A stretch of 64,000 bases of DNA from Enchytraeus crypticus (GCA_905160935.1 CAJHZI010000600.1:427001-491000), one strand, 5' to 3'. Shown: positions 45,056-57,124, numbered from the stretch's first letter. Numbers and translations are program-made. The notes: generated by a model not told the origin, from the sequence alone.

Positions 45056-46145
45056 ATTGATAAGTGATATCACTGGATTATGTCGACAGAGAGGAGTTTC
45101 GACTGAGGTTCTCTATCTCTGCAGTCAATCTGCGTGAATCTTGGTCAAAATATGAGACTACATATCCATATATCCATGAAACATTGCCACCACAAACATT
45201 GCCAGCCGTTCACTTACTACAGCCGGTAGCCTATCATACTAGAAGGTCACCAGAAAGATATCAATAACAAAAAGGAAAAAGTTATAAAATATCTATTTTA
45301 TACACGTCTACTTTTCTTATTGTTTTTAAAGCTATTAAATTTTGAATAACAGGATGGCTGACTGGGCAAAGTGGCTCAAGCAATATAGATTGAATGCTCA
45401 CATTTCAATAGCACAGATAAAATCAAATGTATAGTTTTCATGCATACGGTGAAACATTACTGACATTTCAGTTGCAAAGGTAATATAAAGCTAGTTGTCT
45501 GTTACATAAGGCTTGTAAATGTCTCCACAACTAGTCGTTACATTACAGTAAATGCTACGCCAAGCTCTTCCTAGTTGCATAAAATTTAAGTTCGTATTTA
45601 AAAAAGAGTTATATATATATATACTGTATATATATTTTTTTTCACGCTATAAAAAAGAACAAAAAAATTCTAAATTTCAGAATAAGCTACAATTACATCA
45701 TAATATTTAAATACGCACCTGTGATGTCAGATCATCATAAGGAATCCAAAATAAAAATATCACACAGGCTCAGCATTTAACACTCGTACAATCATTTAGA
45801 ATTTACTAGCACTCAAAACTCTCAAGAGGCTTTGGATTTTGAGAAGTCTTATGGTAAACGACAGTTCCATAAATGCTCAACTCAAAACAAACGAGCACCA
45901 AGGATAACTTCAATATAAAACATTGGATAATATTGTAAAAAGTTCAAACTTTATATCAAATCTTTAAGATTTGCAAAATGATAACAATTCTGATAATTAA
46001 CAGTTTTGCATTATTTTAACTAATCCTATTAGAAAAGTCATTCAGTTGACAAAGTAGTTTTTAAACATCCTAAAGTAGTTTGAAGACAATCTTAAGCTCC
46101 ATAGGGAATGGAAAAAGAAGTGAACCAGTGCATTACAACTTAGCA

Positions 46146-46466
46146 TCAGAGTAAGTTAGCCGAATTAGACGAACTGAAGGCATTGATGCAATGTGGTTTA
46201 TGATTATGTAGTCCCGAGCGCCACTTAAAAGTCATGCCACAAAACTGACAACGGTATCTCTGTAGCCCAAGATGAGCGCCCTTAATGTGGTCCATCAGAG
46301 TTCTCTTGTCTTTAACCACTACGCCACAAGTCCTACACTTAAACACTTGCTGGACTAGATCACTGTGATCACTGGATTGTGTTGGCTGAGCTGAGCTTTG
46401 ACACAGGATCTCTAATTCAGCAGCAAACATTCCTGACTCTAGGCCAAATTCAGAGGAAATCTCGCC
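46146..46466 (-). CDS. alternative terminal zinc-finger exon, class 1
   Basis: A phase-0 acceptor (GTGTTTTAG) opens 106 codons to a stop. The leader is GEISSEFGLESGMFAAELEI followed by LCQSSAQ. The fingers are CRTCGVVVKDKRTLMDHIKG plus AH, and CQFCGMTFKWRSGLHNHKPH plus C. It is the first cassette after the shared-type exon at 48928-49766 on the minus strand, separated by about 2.5 kb. Confidence 0.75.
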   Translation of the reverse strand, partial: GEISSEFGLESGMFAAELEILCQSSAQPTQSSDHSDLVQQVFKCRTCGVVVKDKRTLMDHIKGAHLGLQRYRCQFCGMTFKWRSGLHNHKPHCINAFSSSNSANLL

Positions 46467-47394
46467 CTAAAACACAGCCAGAAAACATGTGCCAGCCATT
46501 AGCCCTACCAAGTCCCTCATTTGTTTAAGCCCATTTACAGAAAGATTGCTAACTAATGTATCTTCTCATTCCTTAATCAGTGCAAAAACTGAATGCCAAC
46601 ATAAACGTAGGGACATACAGAAGATTCATTAGAGATGATATATAGACATCTTTACTACATAGACGAATATTCTCATCCTAGCACTTATATTTCCATATTA
46701 AGAATAAAAATTCAAGCCAATAGACTAGCTCATAAAGACACCACGAGTGGCATTGACAATAATGCATTTTGTGCCCGTAGGACCTGTAGGCAGCATCTAG
46801 ACCCGTCGCAACCACAGAGTGAGACGATTCGAGCATTCGCTACAGTTGAACGTTATGCTGTGATAGACTTTTTAATTTGATAGCCCAAGCCTGTTCTTAC
46901 TAATACAACAAACTGCTAAATGAGTCTATAGCTTCAAAACTCTTGCTTTTAATAAACATTATACTGGTTAGTCCAACAGTATTTCCGATAAATCTTCAAA
47001 ATAAAAACTAAGAATGAAAACACTCTGATAGGGGATTCATTGCATTTTAATTGGTAGTAAGATAGCCAATAATATTCCAGAAATTCAAAGATATAGACAC
47101 TATTGGGTTATTTCTTTCTCAGAAAGTGAAATAAAAAATTAAAAAGTAATTCTGTCCATAACTGACAGAAATACTTTAAATATTACATTTAAAACAACAT
47201 TTCAAAAAATTAAAATTGCCCGAATAGAGGTCATGGTTCATATGGAATTATTTACTACATCTCAATCAATAATTCATTAAACATGAAGAAGTTCAAACAT
47301 TACAGTTTAGTCACAATTTATTAAACTTTAATTTAATAGATATATATTATTTGGGTAAACAGGATTGCTTTCTCAGAGAATAACTCCTCTGCCC

Positions 47395-47605
47395 AGTAAA
47401 TGTTAGTCGAAGCTGAGGAAGGCAAAGGGGCCCACTTCGTCATAAGCAGAATCCCCATGAATAATGGTATACCAAAAGGAATGCTATAGATGATTTAAAG
47501 ATCCACTAGTATGTGAACATGAAGAGGGAAACGGAATATTGAGATGAGTGGAGACGTTATATGGTGTGGACCTGCCAGTAGACAGTGCACTATGAGAGAA
47601 ATATA
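47395..47605 (+). pseudogene. LINE 3'-end remnant
   Basis: Reads MLVEAEEGKGAHFV in one frame and then, with stops, matches the end of the family at 57220 (ends in GGACCTGCCAGTAGACAGTG). (CT)n follows near 47619. Confidence 0.5.
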
Positions 47606-47904
47606 TCTTAAAGAATTGCTCTCTCTCTCACTCTCTTTCTCGTATAACTCCATGATGGTATGTCTAAGCTTTGTCTACTTAGAAACTATACGTTAACAAT
47701 GTCCTCAAACATTAAATTTAAAATGATTATGACTGTCAAAGGTACCGAGTACGGACTAATATCATACCATAACAATTTTAGTGCCACTGTCATCAACGAC
47801 TAAATATAGTCTATTTTATATTTTCAATAATATACATAAAATAAAATGACGTCATTCTTCAAGAATATTGCGACTGCTGAAGCAGCATTTGGCATATACC
47901 TGTA

Positions 47905-48080
47905 AAGTGATGGGCGATAGCTGAACAGTTGCGAGTAACTAGTTTACCTAGTTTTTAGTTAGAGCAAAAGTTTCACTACTTTTTAGTTAACTTTAACTAA
48001 TAGTTAAACTACGGTTTTAGTTTAAAAGTTTAACTAAAAATTAGTTACAACTACTTTTATCATTTAGTTAATTTTGTTTG
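47905..48080. mobile_element. hAT-type terminal region, TAGTTAAC-rich
   Basis: AGTGATGGGCGATAGCTGAA is followed by dense TTTAGTT/AACTAA repeats. The style is common in non-autonomous hAT elements. The right end was not located. Confidence 0.3.
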
Positions 48081-48927
48081 CATAATTTGTTGGAAAAATT
48101 GACATTGATGTGAAAGTAATCTGTAATCACATAACCATATCATAGAATTAGAAGGTTTTGAATGGCCCCTACAGCATTGTTTTGTTAACATTTTTATAGT
48201 CATGGGCGTGCACAAAATTTGAAACCTGCACCTACCCGTCTATGGCCATAACCAAACCAAAATAAAAGAAGCCGCGGGCTCAGCATTCTGTCTATATACC
48301 ACATTGTAGAAACATGTAATTTGTACACATGTCCTGGGGGGCTAAAGGCAGTCAAAGTGGGTAAACTAATAGCAGTTCAGAGATTAATGAACGAACACTA
48401 AATTACTGACTCAGACAACTACTCTCTAAACCAGTGGAACAATTACTCTAACAGTTATATTTTAAAGAGAATTGAAATTCAACAGTGGCATTCAGAATTT
48501 TTAAATACAAATTTATAAAAATGTTGAAAATCAGTATTTTCGATGCCTAATCAGAGAAATAGTTTGCTGATATCTTGTTATCAAAAGGGGGTAAACTTAG
48601 GTTGAGGATTAAACCATTGTTGAGAGACCAAATAAATGCTAATTTAGCTTTAAAAAATTAAGCCAATTAGCCAATCACAAAATGACCTGAGCTGGCATTG
48701 GTTAAGGGGGTAATTTTAAGCAACAGGCATAACATAGTCATATCATATGACCTATCATATGATAGTCATATCATAGTCATGCTACGAAATTCTGTAAATA
48801 ATCATTTTAATTTATTCCACAGGAAAGGCGTAGTTATCCCCAATCTAACTTTGTTTAAAAATATGAGCAATACCTCATTACAAAGAGCTGTGATACTTGA
48901 CAAAAATAAAGAACCAACGCTACACAC

Positions 48928-49766
48928 CTGTGAAGCTTGCCTTGATGCACCTCTGCTCGCTAGCATAGTTGCCCCACTACCCCTACCCACTCCTCGCTTA
49001 AGCACCCCACGCGTTCTAGCTGCAATTCTCCTCTCACCCCTCCCCCAGGCTCTGGTTTCTGGAGCTCCCTTGTGAAACGCTGACCCTTGAATTCCCTCGT
49101 GATCATTCATCTGAAATATCTCGGGTAGCTGATCTTGAAAGACATCTCCCTCGTTAACTTGTTCATAATTTTCATCGTACTCGGCATAATTCTCTCCAGA
49201 CCACTCGGTCTCATTGAACTGCCCTTCACTTTCAACATATTCATCAGTATCTTCTGTATCATAAGGAATGTTTGTGTTCTCAATCCTATCACCAGTGTCC
49301 TCAGGCTTAATCTCCTGCTTTACTCTTCCAATCTCATATTCGCTAATATTTTCAATGCCTTCGGATTGTGAGTTAACATTGGTTGATTTGGACCTGAAAG
49401 ACTCGGGCTTAACAACAGTAGATGATGCAGGATTCCTTCGTGCATTCTGTGTCGATCCACTGCAAGAACCATTGCTATCATTCTGTCTGTGCTGACTCTC
49501 TTTCTTATTAACCTGACTCTGACTCTTCTGACCAAGACGACTGGAAGAATCCTGTCCAACAGCATCAGCAGATTTCTCAGCAATACTCTCGTTCAAGCTG
49601 AACAGAATGACGTCGTGGTCATCAAGTGTTACACCGATCAGAGCCTCCATGTGGAAGCTCGTTGTATACCTCAGACCATTCTTACACAGCGCCAGCAAGG
49701 CTTCTGACAGAAGAGTCTTCATCAACTGCTTCTCCTCTGTTGATATCATTCTCACAAAGCATACAT
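48928..49766 (-). CDS. large upstream exon, candidate shared N-terminal part of the zinc-finger isoforms
   Basis: The exon starts after AATTTCAG with two bases of a split codon and ends in phase 0 at a GTGTGT donor (2+837 nt). That is exactly the phase the zinc-finger cassettes accept. It encodes a compact module (STEEKQLMKTLLSEALLALC, NGLRYTTSF, then MEALIGVTLDDHDVILFSLN) of about 55 residues that looks like a folded domain I cannot name. A long polar, acidic, probably disordered region follows. SUMO-attachment-like motifs VKQE, IKPE and VKPE occur near its middle. An Arg/Gly-rich end (AWGRGERRIAARTRG) precedes the splice site. Read-through past the donor reaches a stop at 48802. No BTB domain is visible in the window. 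Confidence 0.7.
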
Positions 49767-49819
49767 CTGAAATTATCATTGTACTTATTATTAGAATTAT
49801 GCAGACCCAGTAATAAAAG

Positions 49820-49820
<1 letters not shown>

Positions 49821-49891
<71 letters not shown>
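49821..49891. repeat. (TA)n microsatellite
   Basis: About 35 uninterrupted TA units. Confidence 0.95.
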
Positions 49892-49893
<2 letters not shown>

Positions 49894-49984
49894 TCACAGA
49901 TGATCATTTAACTGTAATGGTTTTAAATTTACTTCTAAAATAATGACAAAGGAATTGTGAACATCACCATAGCATAACATAACA

Positions 49985-50110
49985 ATAATTACAGTGCTAC
50001 TGTCGCCCATGGCAACATAGACCACGATTGAGACAAATCCAAACCGGTTAGCAGAAAGAAGGTCCATAATAGTGCAAATTCCAAATATCAGTCCAAAGAG
50101 AAGAGGAGAA
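49985..50110 (-). mobile_element. LINE 3'-end fragment (TTTGGACTGATT family)
   Basis: On +: TTACAGTGCTACTGTCGCCC, GAGACAAATCC, GGTCCATAATAGTGCAAATT and TCAGTCCAAAG. The reverse of 14000-14130. Confidence 0.65.
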
Positions 50111-50884
50111 AGCCTACGTGCTTGTTTTTCAACTCATGGATTATCAAGTAACATCAAAACGACAGTAATGTAGAACATGAAATAAAAATTACCTAGCTCA
50201 CTAAATAGGCTATAAATTACTTAAAAAGATGGCAGTTAATATTTGTTATTTCGATATATTAATTTAATTATATTAAGTTTTGTTTTAAAAAACCAATTAC
50301 ATTTCGACACAAGGTTGTGCTCACAACTCAGTGTCAAATATTCACATCCTAGAATGTTTGCATAAATAAATTGATGTCTAAATGCATGCTTTAAGATATA
50401 AACGGACAGGTTGTGGATAAAATAGAGGTTTATAGGGTAAGTACTACGTAGGGTTATTTCCTGGTTATTTTATTGTTTGTGAAAGTGACGATACATAATG
50501 ATATGAAAGCTTCTTTTTCGTTCTCTTAGTTTTAGCTTGTCTTTTTCTTTAAAACTTTAATACATTGTTTCATTTAAAGTAGATTAAGATAAAAGCGTAA
50601 TAATACTAGAGTAGGAATTTAATAAAGTAACAGTCTAACGAAAGAGTCGACACAAATAGGACTAACGCATTAAAGTATAAAAAGTACTGAGACATAATTA
50701 GGCCCAATCAATGTGTTGCATACGATTATGATTTCAGATTATTATTCAAATAGCTTAAATGTTCCTTTACATTTCAGCTTATCAGCCTGAATGTAATTTC
50801 ACAGTGTTCGATATTTACATAGATGACAGTGCTAGAAGCACTAATCTAACTACAGTTTAATAAATTATTATATAAATGTTATAA

Positions 50885-51400
50885 TTACGGGGGTTGAGCA
50901 ATAAGTTAAGAGAATCACAGACAAAACAAGAGTATGGAAAAATTGCTTCATAGTTTTTAAATAATAATAATCTCCTCGAAGCTCAACACATTTTTCCTAG
51001 CGTCGTTCAAATGCTGCCCAGATAGAATAATTCATTTAAAATACGGCATGGATGACATTTTCGTTGCCGTCAAATTTCTGTCCAGGAAGTGATTCATATA
51101 GAAATAGAAACAGATGGAAGTCCGATGGAGCCAAATCTAGTAAAATGACAGGTGTTGCAGCAATTCGAATCCGCATTCATCAATGGTAGCCTTTGCAACA
51201 GCGGAGGTGTGAACACGAGCATTATCCTGATGAATCAGAACATGTATAGGCCTATAGATGCAACTTTCCTAATCGTGTTTCTTGATAACTGCACGAAGTT
51301 TTCGAATTAACTCTGCATAGTAGATACATGTGACAGTTTCTTCACACTCTAAGTAGGACCCAACCATTGCAATCATCACCTAGAGTACCTTCACTATCCT
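50885..51400 (-). pseudogene. decayed mariner transposase fragment
   Basis: The minus strand encodes HQDNARVHTSAVAKATIDEC followed by GFELLQH, the second catalytic block of a mariner-family transposase. The following region (WLHRTS, then NHFLDRN) is still recognisable but has stops and frame changes. No terminal repeats were identified. It is a different lineage from the intact element next to it. Confidence 0.65.
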
Positions 51401-51496
51401 GAAATACAGACGTTAAAAAAGTTAGTTAATTGGGGGTTGGACTTCCTTGGCAGATGGTCTCTGGGATTTGCAATTCCCCGGTTTGTACCATATATA

Positions 51497-53479
51497 CACT
51501 GTGAGTCTTATAAGTGACACCCCTTTTATATTTGCAATAAAATCGTAACCAGTCGACACATTTCTATAAAATTTACAGGTTGTTGGAATCAACCAATTTT
51601 CGCTATTACTGCAAAATTTTGTTACCATATCTTTAAGAACAAAAAAGTTATTGATATATAGGAACGCTAGGGGCAATGATGAATTTACAACTATGGGCCA
51701 AGTAACTGACATTCTCTATATTGTTATAATGAAAACAGGGAAAACATCTTATGCATATCATGCTATACTTATCTTAAAAAACAGGCATTTTTGTTCAAAA
51801 CGTGCCATATTATGTGCAGATTTGTAGAAAATTGCCGAAGTTATTGCCTTTTTAATAGCCCTGGGGTGTCAAAAGAACTATGCAGACTGTTGTTACGCAT
51901 AAGGCCTGACTGCGCATTTAGCCTGTGCGCTAAAGCTGCAGCTGCTAGGCTAAAAATCAGATCAGCCATATGACATATCAGACTGGCTAGGCCGATGCTC
52001 CATTTACCGCCATCACTTGTTCACCGATTTGAAACTCATTCAATACAAATCACAAATCCATCATTTCCATTCTTCAAAGATGGTTTTCAGCAAAGAAGAT
52101 CGCATTTTGATTTACGAAATGCGAATAGCCAAAGGCTATGGCGCCAAGCGTATCCTGAAAGAATTTCCTCGTAAAAACTGGTCGTTGTCTGGGGTTGCCA
52201 GATTGCTTAGAACCATTACTGAAAGCGGATCATCTGCTAGAAAGGCAAGGCCCAAGACAGGAAGAACGCCTGAAATTGTCGCAGCTGTGGAGGAGATGAT
52301 TATGAGTCAGGAATCACAGCCTGGAACTCATCGAAGTACAAGACAGATAGCACGTGAGATTGAAGAGAGTCAAGCAACTGTTAGCAGGATTATACGCCAT
52401 GAGCTTAATCTGAAATGCTTGAAAAAGAAACAAGCTCAAGAACTTACAGAAGCAAATAAGTTGACAAGGTTGGTGCGTGCAAAGCTTCTGCTGCGAGATT
52501 ATCCCCAGAGCAAAGTTGATTTCATATGGTTCACTGATGAGAAGATTTTCACAGTTGCTGCACCAAAGAATGCACAGAATGATAGGCTCTACGTGTTTGC
52601 AGGAACTCGAAAGAAACAAGTTCCTGCAGCACGCTTGTTAAAGACGCGTTCGACCTTCACGAAGTCTGTCATGGTATCAGTCGGGGTGTCGTCCCTTGGA
52701 GCAACTGATCTTATCTTCATTGATCCAGGTGTCAAGATTAACGGCGCTTACTACCGAGACGTGCTTCTGTCACAGCATCTCTTACCAGCTATCAGGGCCA
52801 TGTCAGGAGAATTCTTTATCTTTCAGCAAGACAGCGCTCCCGCTCATCGCGCATGTGAAACAGTTGCGATGTTACGACAGAATACACCTGCGTTCATACC
52901 ACCGACTTTGTGGCCTCCGAATAGCCCGGATCTTAACCCAGTGGACTATAAGATATGGGGCGTCATCCAAGAGCGTGTCTATAAGACCAGAATTCGTGAT
53001 GTGAATCACCTAAAAGAACGCCTCATTGAAGAGTGGTCTTCATTTGATCAAAAAATTATCGATGGATCAATCAGACAGTGGCGCCAGCGTCTTCGGGCTT
53101 GCATATCAGTTGATGGTGGTCATTTTGAACAAAAGTTATAAGCCACACCCAAATCATAATCTAACCATAGGCTCAATCAAACAGCTCTTTTCAGAGCTAC
53201 CACAAATAATCAATAATTCAAAGCATCTCGCATAACGTGAGATTGCATGCGCATGATGTAGCCTACGTCTGTGGCGTTCTATATTAGGATTTTTGTTTTG
53301 ACCCCCACCCGCAGTCGAGTTTAGATAACTTTTTTATTTTTATATGTATCTGAAAGAAATTTTGCAATATTGCAGGGAATTGTTAGCTCTCCACTCCCAG
53401 TAAATTTCACATGGATCGGTTGACTGATTGCGATTTCATTGCAAATATAAAAGGGGTGTCACTTATAAGACTCACAGTG
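51497..53479 (+). mobile_element. intact DD37D (maT-like) Tc1/mariner element
   Basis: Terminal inverted repeats start CACTGTGAGTCTTATAAGTG. The first 42 bases are identical at the two ends, and similarity extends to about 60. TA dinucleotides flank both ends. The single transposase frame at 52080 is uninterrupted. The 5' leader (about 580 bp) is longer than in typical mariners. The right end abuts a (TA)n tract. Confidence 0.9.
52080..53141 (+). CDS. Tc1/mariner-superfamily transposase, DD37D
   Basis: 353 residues from an ATG at 52080 (an ATG at 52017 is in frame but lies in leader sequence; MVFSKEDRILIYEMR is the usual type of start). The N-terminal half carries paired-type helix-turn-helix DNA-binding regions (RILKEFPRKNWSLSGVARLL; later STRQIAREIEESQATVSRII). 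The catalytic triad is the Asp of WFTDEKIF, the Asp of FQQDSAPAH and the Asp of PDLNPVDY. I count 37 residues between the second and third, the maT-like spacing. It catalyses cut-and-paste movement of the surrounding element. The frame is intact with no stops and no missing key residue. Confidence 0.9.
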   Translation: MVFSKEDRILIYEMRIAKGYGAKRILKEFPRKNWSLSGVARLLRTITESGSSARKARPKTGRTPEIVAAVEEMIMSQESQPGTHRSTRQIAREIEESQATVSRIIRHELNLKCLKKKQAQELTEANKLTRLVRAKLLLRDYPQSKVDFIWFTDEKIFTVAAPKNAQNDRLYVFAGTRKKQVPAARLLKTRSTFTKSVMVSVGVSSLGATDLIFIDPGVKINGAYYRDVLLSQHLLPAIRAMSGEFFIFQQDSAPAHRACETVAMLRQNTPAFIPPTLWPPNSPDLNPVDYKIWGVIQERVYKTRIRDVNHLKERLIEEWSSFDQKIIDGSIRQWRQRLRACISVDGGHFEQKL

Positions 53480-53482
53480 TAT

Positions 53483-53581
<99 letters not shown>

Positions 53582-53594
53582 TAGAGAGAGACTA
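53480..53594. repeat. (TA)n followed by (GA)n microsatellite
   Basis: Directly adjacent to the mariner right end; TA tract then (GA)n with minor changes. Confidence 0.95.
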
Positions 53595-53999
53595 CATATA
53601 TATGGAGGTTCATCATATGTTACCGATTTAGAAAAGATACTGACTTTAAATTCGTCTTCATATCTCTAAATTCTTTGGGCCTGCACTGATCGCGCGTGCA
53701 ATAGATCTTGGGGAGGCACATGCCCCTCTATACTCCACTCTCTACTCCATTTAATTCTGTCAAAGAATCAAATCTAGCATGAAGACCTTTTATAATATTT
53801 ATTTGCAGATCAGCACACATAATCAACAAAGCCAGGTGGACAGTCACTGTGGTGGGAGAGTGTGGAGAGGTGTGTGTTTATATTGACGGCAGGCCTTGGT
53901 CAATATATAAGCATAGCCTATATTTGTTATGTATTTACTCATTTATTAACAGAATGACATTAAATAAATTAGAAAGGAAATTATATTTAAATTATACAT

Positions 54000-54250
54000 C
54001 TTCTTCTTCTTCAGTGCACTGCCAAGTGGCAAGTTCAAAGTACATATTCATACTCAAAGTCTGTTTTCTCGCTCCATGAGGGCATTCCTTAGATCAACAA
54101 GTTAATCCTTTCTCAAGCCTATGCCTTATCTATACTTCCATATCATATGTCACTGACATCGCTTTCGAGCGAGGAAACTGACGTTAACCTTAGCTTTACC
54201 AGCTTTTTATGTAGCCTATAGCTTGGGAAAAGTGTGGCTTCCGAGGTGGT
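54000..54250 (-). mobile_element. LINE-like 3' remnant with SINE piece
   Basis: CTTCTTCTTCTTCAGTGCAC, TGCCAAGTGGCAAG and TCAAAGTACATAT match 18425 and 42680. A family 2 SINE end (TCACTGACATCGCTTTCGAG, GGAAACTGACGTTAAC) lies inside at 54149-54205 in + orientation. Confidence 0.5.
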
Positions 54251-54369
54251 TTCTCGTAGCCTTCCTCAGTTAGATGAATTAATTACCATTTAATCCTGGG
54301 GGGAATATTTCATGGTGAGGAGGGTCCCCTTTTGCCATCCTCAGCTCCTGCCTTAGTCGCCTCTTACGT

Positions 54370-54500
54370 TTAGACAGCGGGATTAGCGCACTTGGTTTAG
54401 TTGCGCGTCAATTATCGAAGTTAAGCTGCATCGACCTCAGTTAGTACTTTATTGGCGACCACCTTGGAAGACCTAGTGTTGGTAAAAGCTTAGGAAGAAA
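54370..54500 (+). repeat. 5S-rRNA-derived SINE fragment
   Basis: GAAGTTAAGCTGCATCGACC, TCAGTTAGTACTTT, GGCGACCACCTTGGAAGACC: recognisable 5S rRNA 3' half with substitutions. Downstream, TACTAATAACCATGGAGAGG (near 54573) also occurs at 8889, so the body is a dispersed element. Confidence 0.6.
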
Positions 54501-55539
54501 AAATCCCAGGGTGATAGAAGGTTAATCTTAAATCCGCACCGGCTGCAATTGATGCGCCATCAAAAGGCAACGATTACTAATAACCATGGAGAGGAAGGAG
54601 GAAATGGGTCTTAAACAAGCATCTGTGCTTCCTGACCCAGTGTGCCGTTAGGTTAAATATTGTTGGCGGCTGCCCTATTCTGCAGTGGTTCAACCACAGC
54701 CGAGCAAAACACGGGGACACTTATAGATATCAAATGATTATAAAATAATGTCGTAATTTACATTTAATATATATGTAGATAAAATATCTAGAGAGAGTAT
54801 CTAACATTTATGGGATATCTTACATTATAAATGCCTTCCGTAAAACAATCAGCTGTTGAGTGCACACTGGTGCCTCCAACGAATGAGAAAACAAACAAGA
54901 TGATTTATCAAAGTAAAAAACAATTATAAAAGGTCTAAATGCACAGAACCAATAGGCCAAACATTGAATAAAAATATTTACCATTTACGGTCTCGTAAGA
55001 TTCGTATGTAGAAGATTTACTAAAAGAAGACCATGCATTAATTGTTTCTTACAGCTTAACATTATTATAATATTTTTATTATAATTAAGTTACATGCATG
55101 CCGGGCTTTTATCAACTAAAAATTTCGATAGAGCAAATTTAAAATAAGTTTCATATCATCCGGCAATACTGGACGACTGCTGATGTACTTAGCGATCAAA
55201 TTAAGCGCATGGGCCCTGGAATTTTCCAGAGATATACGCAACTCTAAAATAGCCTAGGCCTACCTAAAGAGCCCTGATTCATGACTAAATCCAATTAGTT
55301 TCGTGAATGGTTTTTTCACCAGAGAGAAAAAGTGTCAGATTTTATGAGACTCTCTACAACTCAAGGGAACGTCACTTCTGCGAGTCTCCACGGACAACAC
55401 GTTGACATGGAGATTCTAAGCCTCGAGTTCAAAGTCCGTTTCATCCAAAAAGAGATAGCAGATAAGAATCAGACTACACAGCCTATAATATTTAATTATT
55501 AGGCCTATATATAAATATCAAACTTCTCTCTCTCTCTCT

Positions 55540-55965
55540 CTCTCTCTTAGAGCACTGCCTACCGGCAGGTCCATGATATATAACGCCTCCACTCTTCTCT
55601 GTCTTCTGCCTTCCTCTTCATTTCCACATATGCGAGGGTCTTTAAATCATCAAACATACCTAATTTCGGCCTGCCCCTGCCTCTTTTTGCTTCCATTCTA
55701 CCTTCTATGACATCCATTAATAGATCTTCCCCCCCCCCCCCTAGAATGTGTCCTATCCAACTCTTCTTCTTATTTTTTAATACATTTATCAGCTGTCTAT
55801 CTGTATCAACTCTCTCCAGAACTTCCTCATTTGTAACCTTTTAAGTCCAGCTAATCCTCTCCATTCTTCTCCAAATCCACATTTCCAATGCCTCAAATTT
55901 CTTAATATCTTACTTCCTTAAGGTCCATGTTTAACACCCATACAATAGCGTGGTCCAAGTTGTCA
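55540..55965 (-). pseudogene. LINE 3'-end remnant with (CT)n
   Basis: Opposite orientation to 57220-57570. It contains GCACTGCCTACCGGCAGGTC, then the reverse of a Lys/Arg-rich tail and ATAATGTC-like decay. It begins with (CT)n at 55527. Confidence 0.6.
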
Positions 55966-56091
55966 CTATCTTTAATATCAAACTTACAAAATTGTAAAGA
56001 TTAAAATAGATACTAGACAGAAAGAGATGAAACTAATTAAATTAAACTGATAAAATTCTAAGAATTAAACTGAACAATCACAGAATTATAT

Positions 56092-56382
56092 TTATTCCTG
56101 ATATAGGTCGGAATTGGACAACTGTTGCAGGTTAATGGAGCTTGCAGGGCACGCTCCAGAACGCTTATGCCTGCTAACTTGTGTTCGCCATTTGAAACTT
56201 TCTCCGCAATCCGTACAGCGGTTGCATTTCCTTTGTAAGTGCAGCGCATTCCAGTGAGCGTTAAGATCATTTCGCGATTTGTATCTTCCAGGACAGAGCG
56301 CACAGTTGAAGAACTTCTCTACCGTCACAGTCTGACCGGCAGCATCCAACAACGACATGTCTCCACTCATCTTAATAGGACC
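56092..56382 (-). CDS. alternative terminal zinc-finger exon, class 2
   Basis: A phase-0 acceptor (TATTTCTTGCAG) opens 96 codons to a stop. The leader is GPIKMSGDMSLLDAAGQTVT. The fingers are CALCPGRYKSRNDLNAHWNA plus LH, and CTDCGESFKWRTQVSRHKRS plus GAC (C2HC, x5 before the last Cys). The stop codon overlaps an AATAAA. It is the last member of the upstream set and the intact paralogue of the broken exon at 39073. Confidence 0.7.
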   Translation of the reverse strand, partial: GPIKMSGDMSLLDAAGQTVTVEKFFNCALCPGRYKSRNDLNAHWNALHLQRKCNRCTDCGESFKWRTQVSRHKRSGACPASSINLQQLSNSDLYQE

Positions 56383-56504
56383 CTGCAAGAAATACAACAC
56401 AGCCGTGACAAACAAATAATAGCTATATATTGTAATCGATGTATCTCTGTCATGTTTTCTGAACAGTGTCAGGTATTCCGAACCGCGTCATGTTTTTGAA
56501 GAGT

Positions 56505-56815
56505 TTCAGCCATTTTGAAGAGTGTTTGGTATTCTGAAGAATGTCAGGCATTCTTAACAGTGTCAGGCATTCTGAACAGTTTCAGGCAATCTGAAGAGTA
56601 TCAGGCATTCTGAATAGTGTCAGGCATTCTGAACAGTTTCAGTTATTCTGAATAGTGTCAGGCATTCTGAATAGTTTCAGGTATTCTGAATAGTGGCAGG
56701 AACTCTGAATAGTGTCAGGCATTCTGAAGTGTCAGGCATTGTGAATAGTGTCAGGCATTGTGAATAGTGTCAGGCATTCTTAACAATGTCAGGCAATCTG
56801 ATTAGTTTCGGGTAT
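56505..56815. repeat. 17-18-bp irregular tandem repeat
   Basis: About 18 copies of GTGTCAGGCATTCTGAA variants (GTTTCAGGTATTCTGAA and so on), starting about 125 bp upstream of the class-2 exon's acceptor on the minus strand. Confidence 0.85.
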
Positions 56816-57057
56816 TATTTGTTGTTTTTTTGTTCGTATAATTGCTTGCACGCATGACATACCGCTTGTATTAACGCGCAGCTAAACCGATTGAACTAAA
56901 TCCTTCTTTACTCTGCCATGATCCGGTCACAACAGTGGATCACAAATCTAATTATTTAAAATAAATTCAGACAATGCTGTAAGTACATGACTTCAATGTA
57001 TGTAGATTTTAAATCAGTTTTATTTATCAAGTGAATATCAGTTTATTTACAATCATA

Positions 57058-57063
57058 TATACA

Positions 57064-57122
<59 letters not shown>
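57058..57122. repeat. (TA)n microsatellite
   Basis: About 30 TA units. Confidence 0.95.

Positions 57123-57124
<2 letters not shown>

Noticed and set aside
45064..45267. Plus-strand 67-residue frame
   Set aside because: No domain, no splice context, and it lies next to the dead zinc-finger cassette leader on the other strand.
49626..49943. Plus-strand frame ending in a Tyr/Ile run
   Set aside because: Antisense to the 48928-49766 exon followed by translation of the (TA)n tract.
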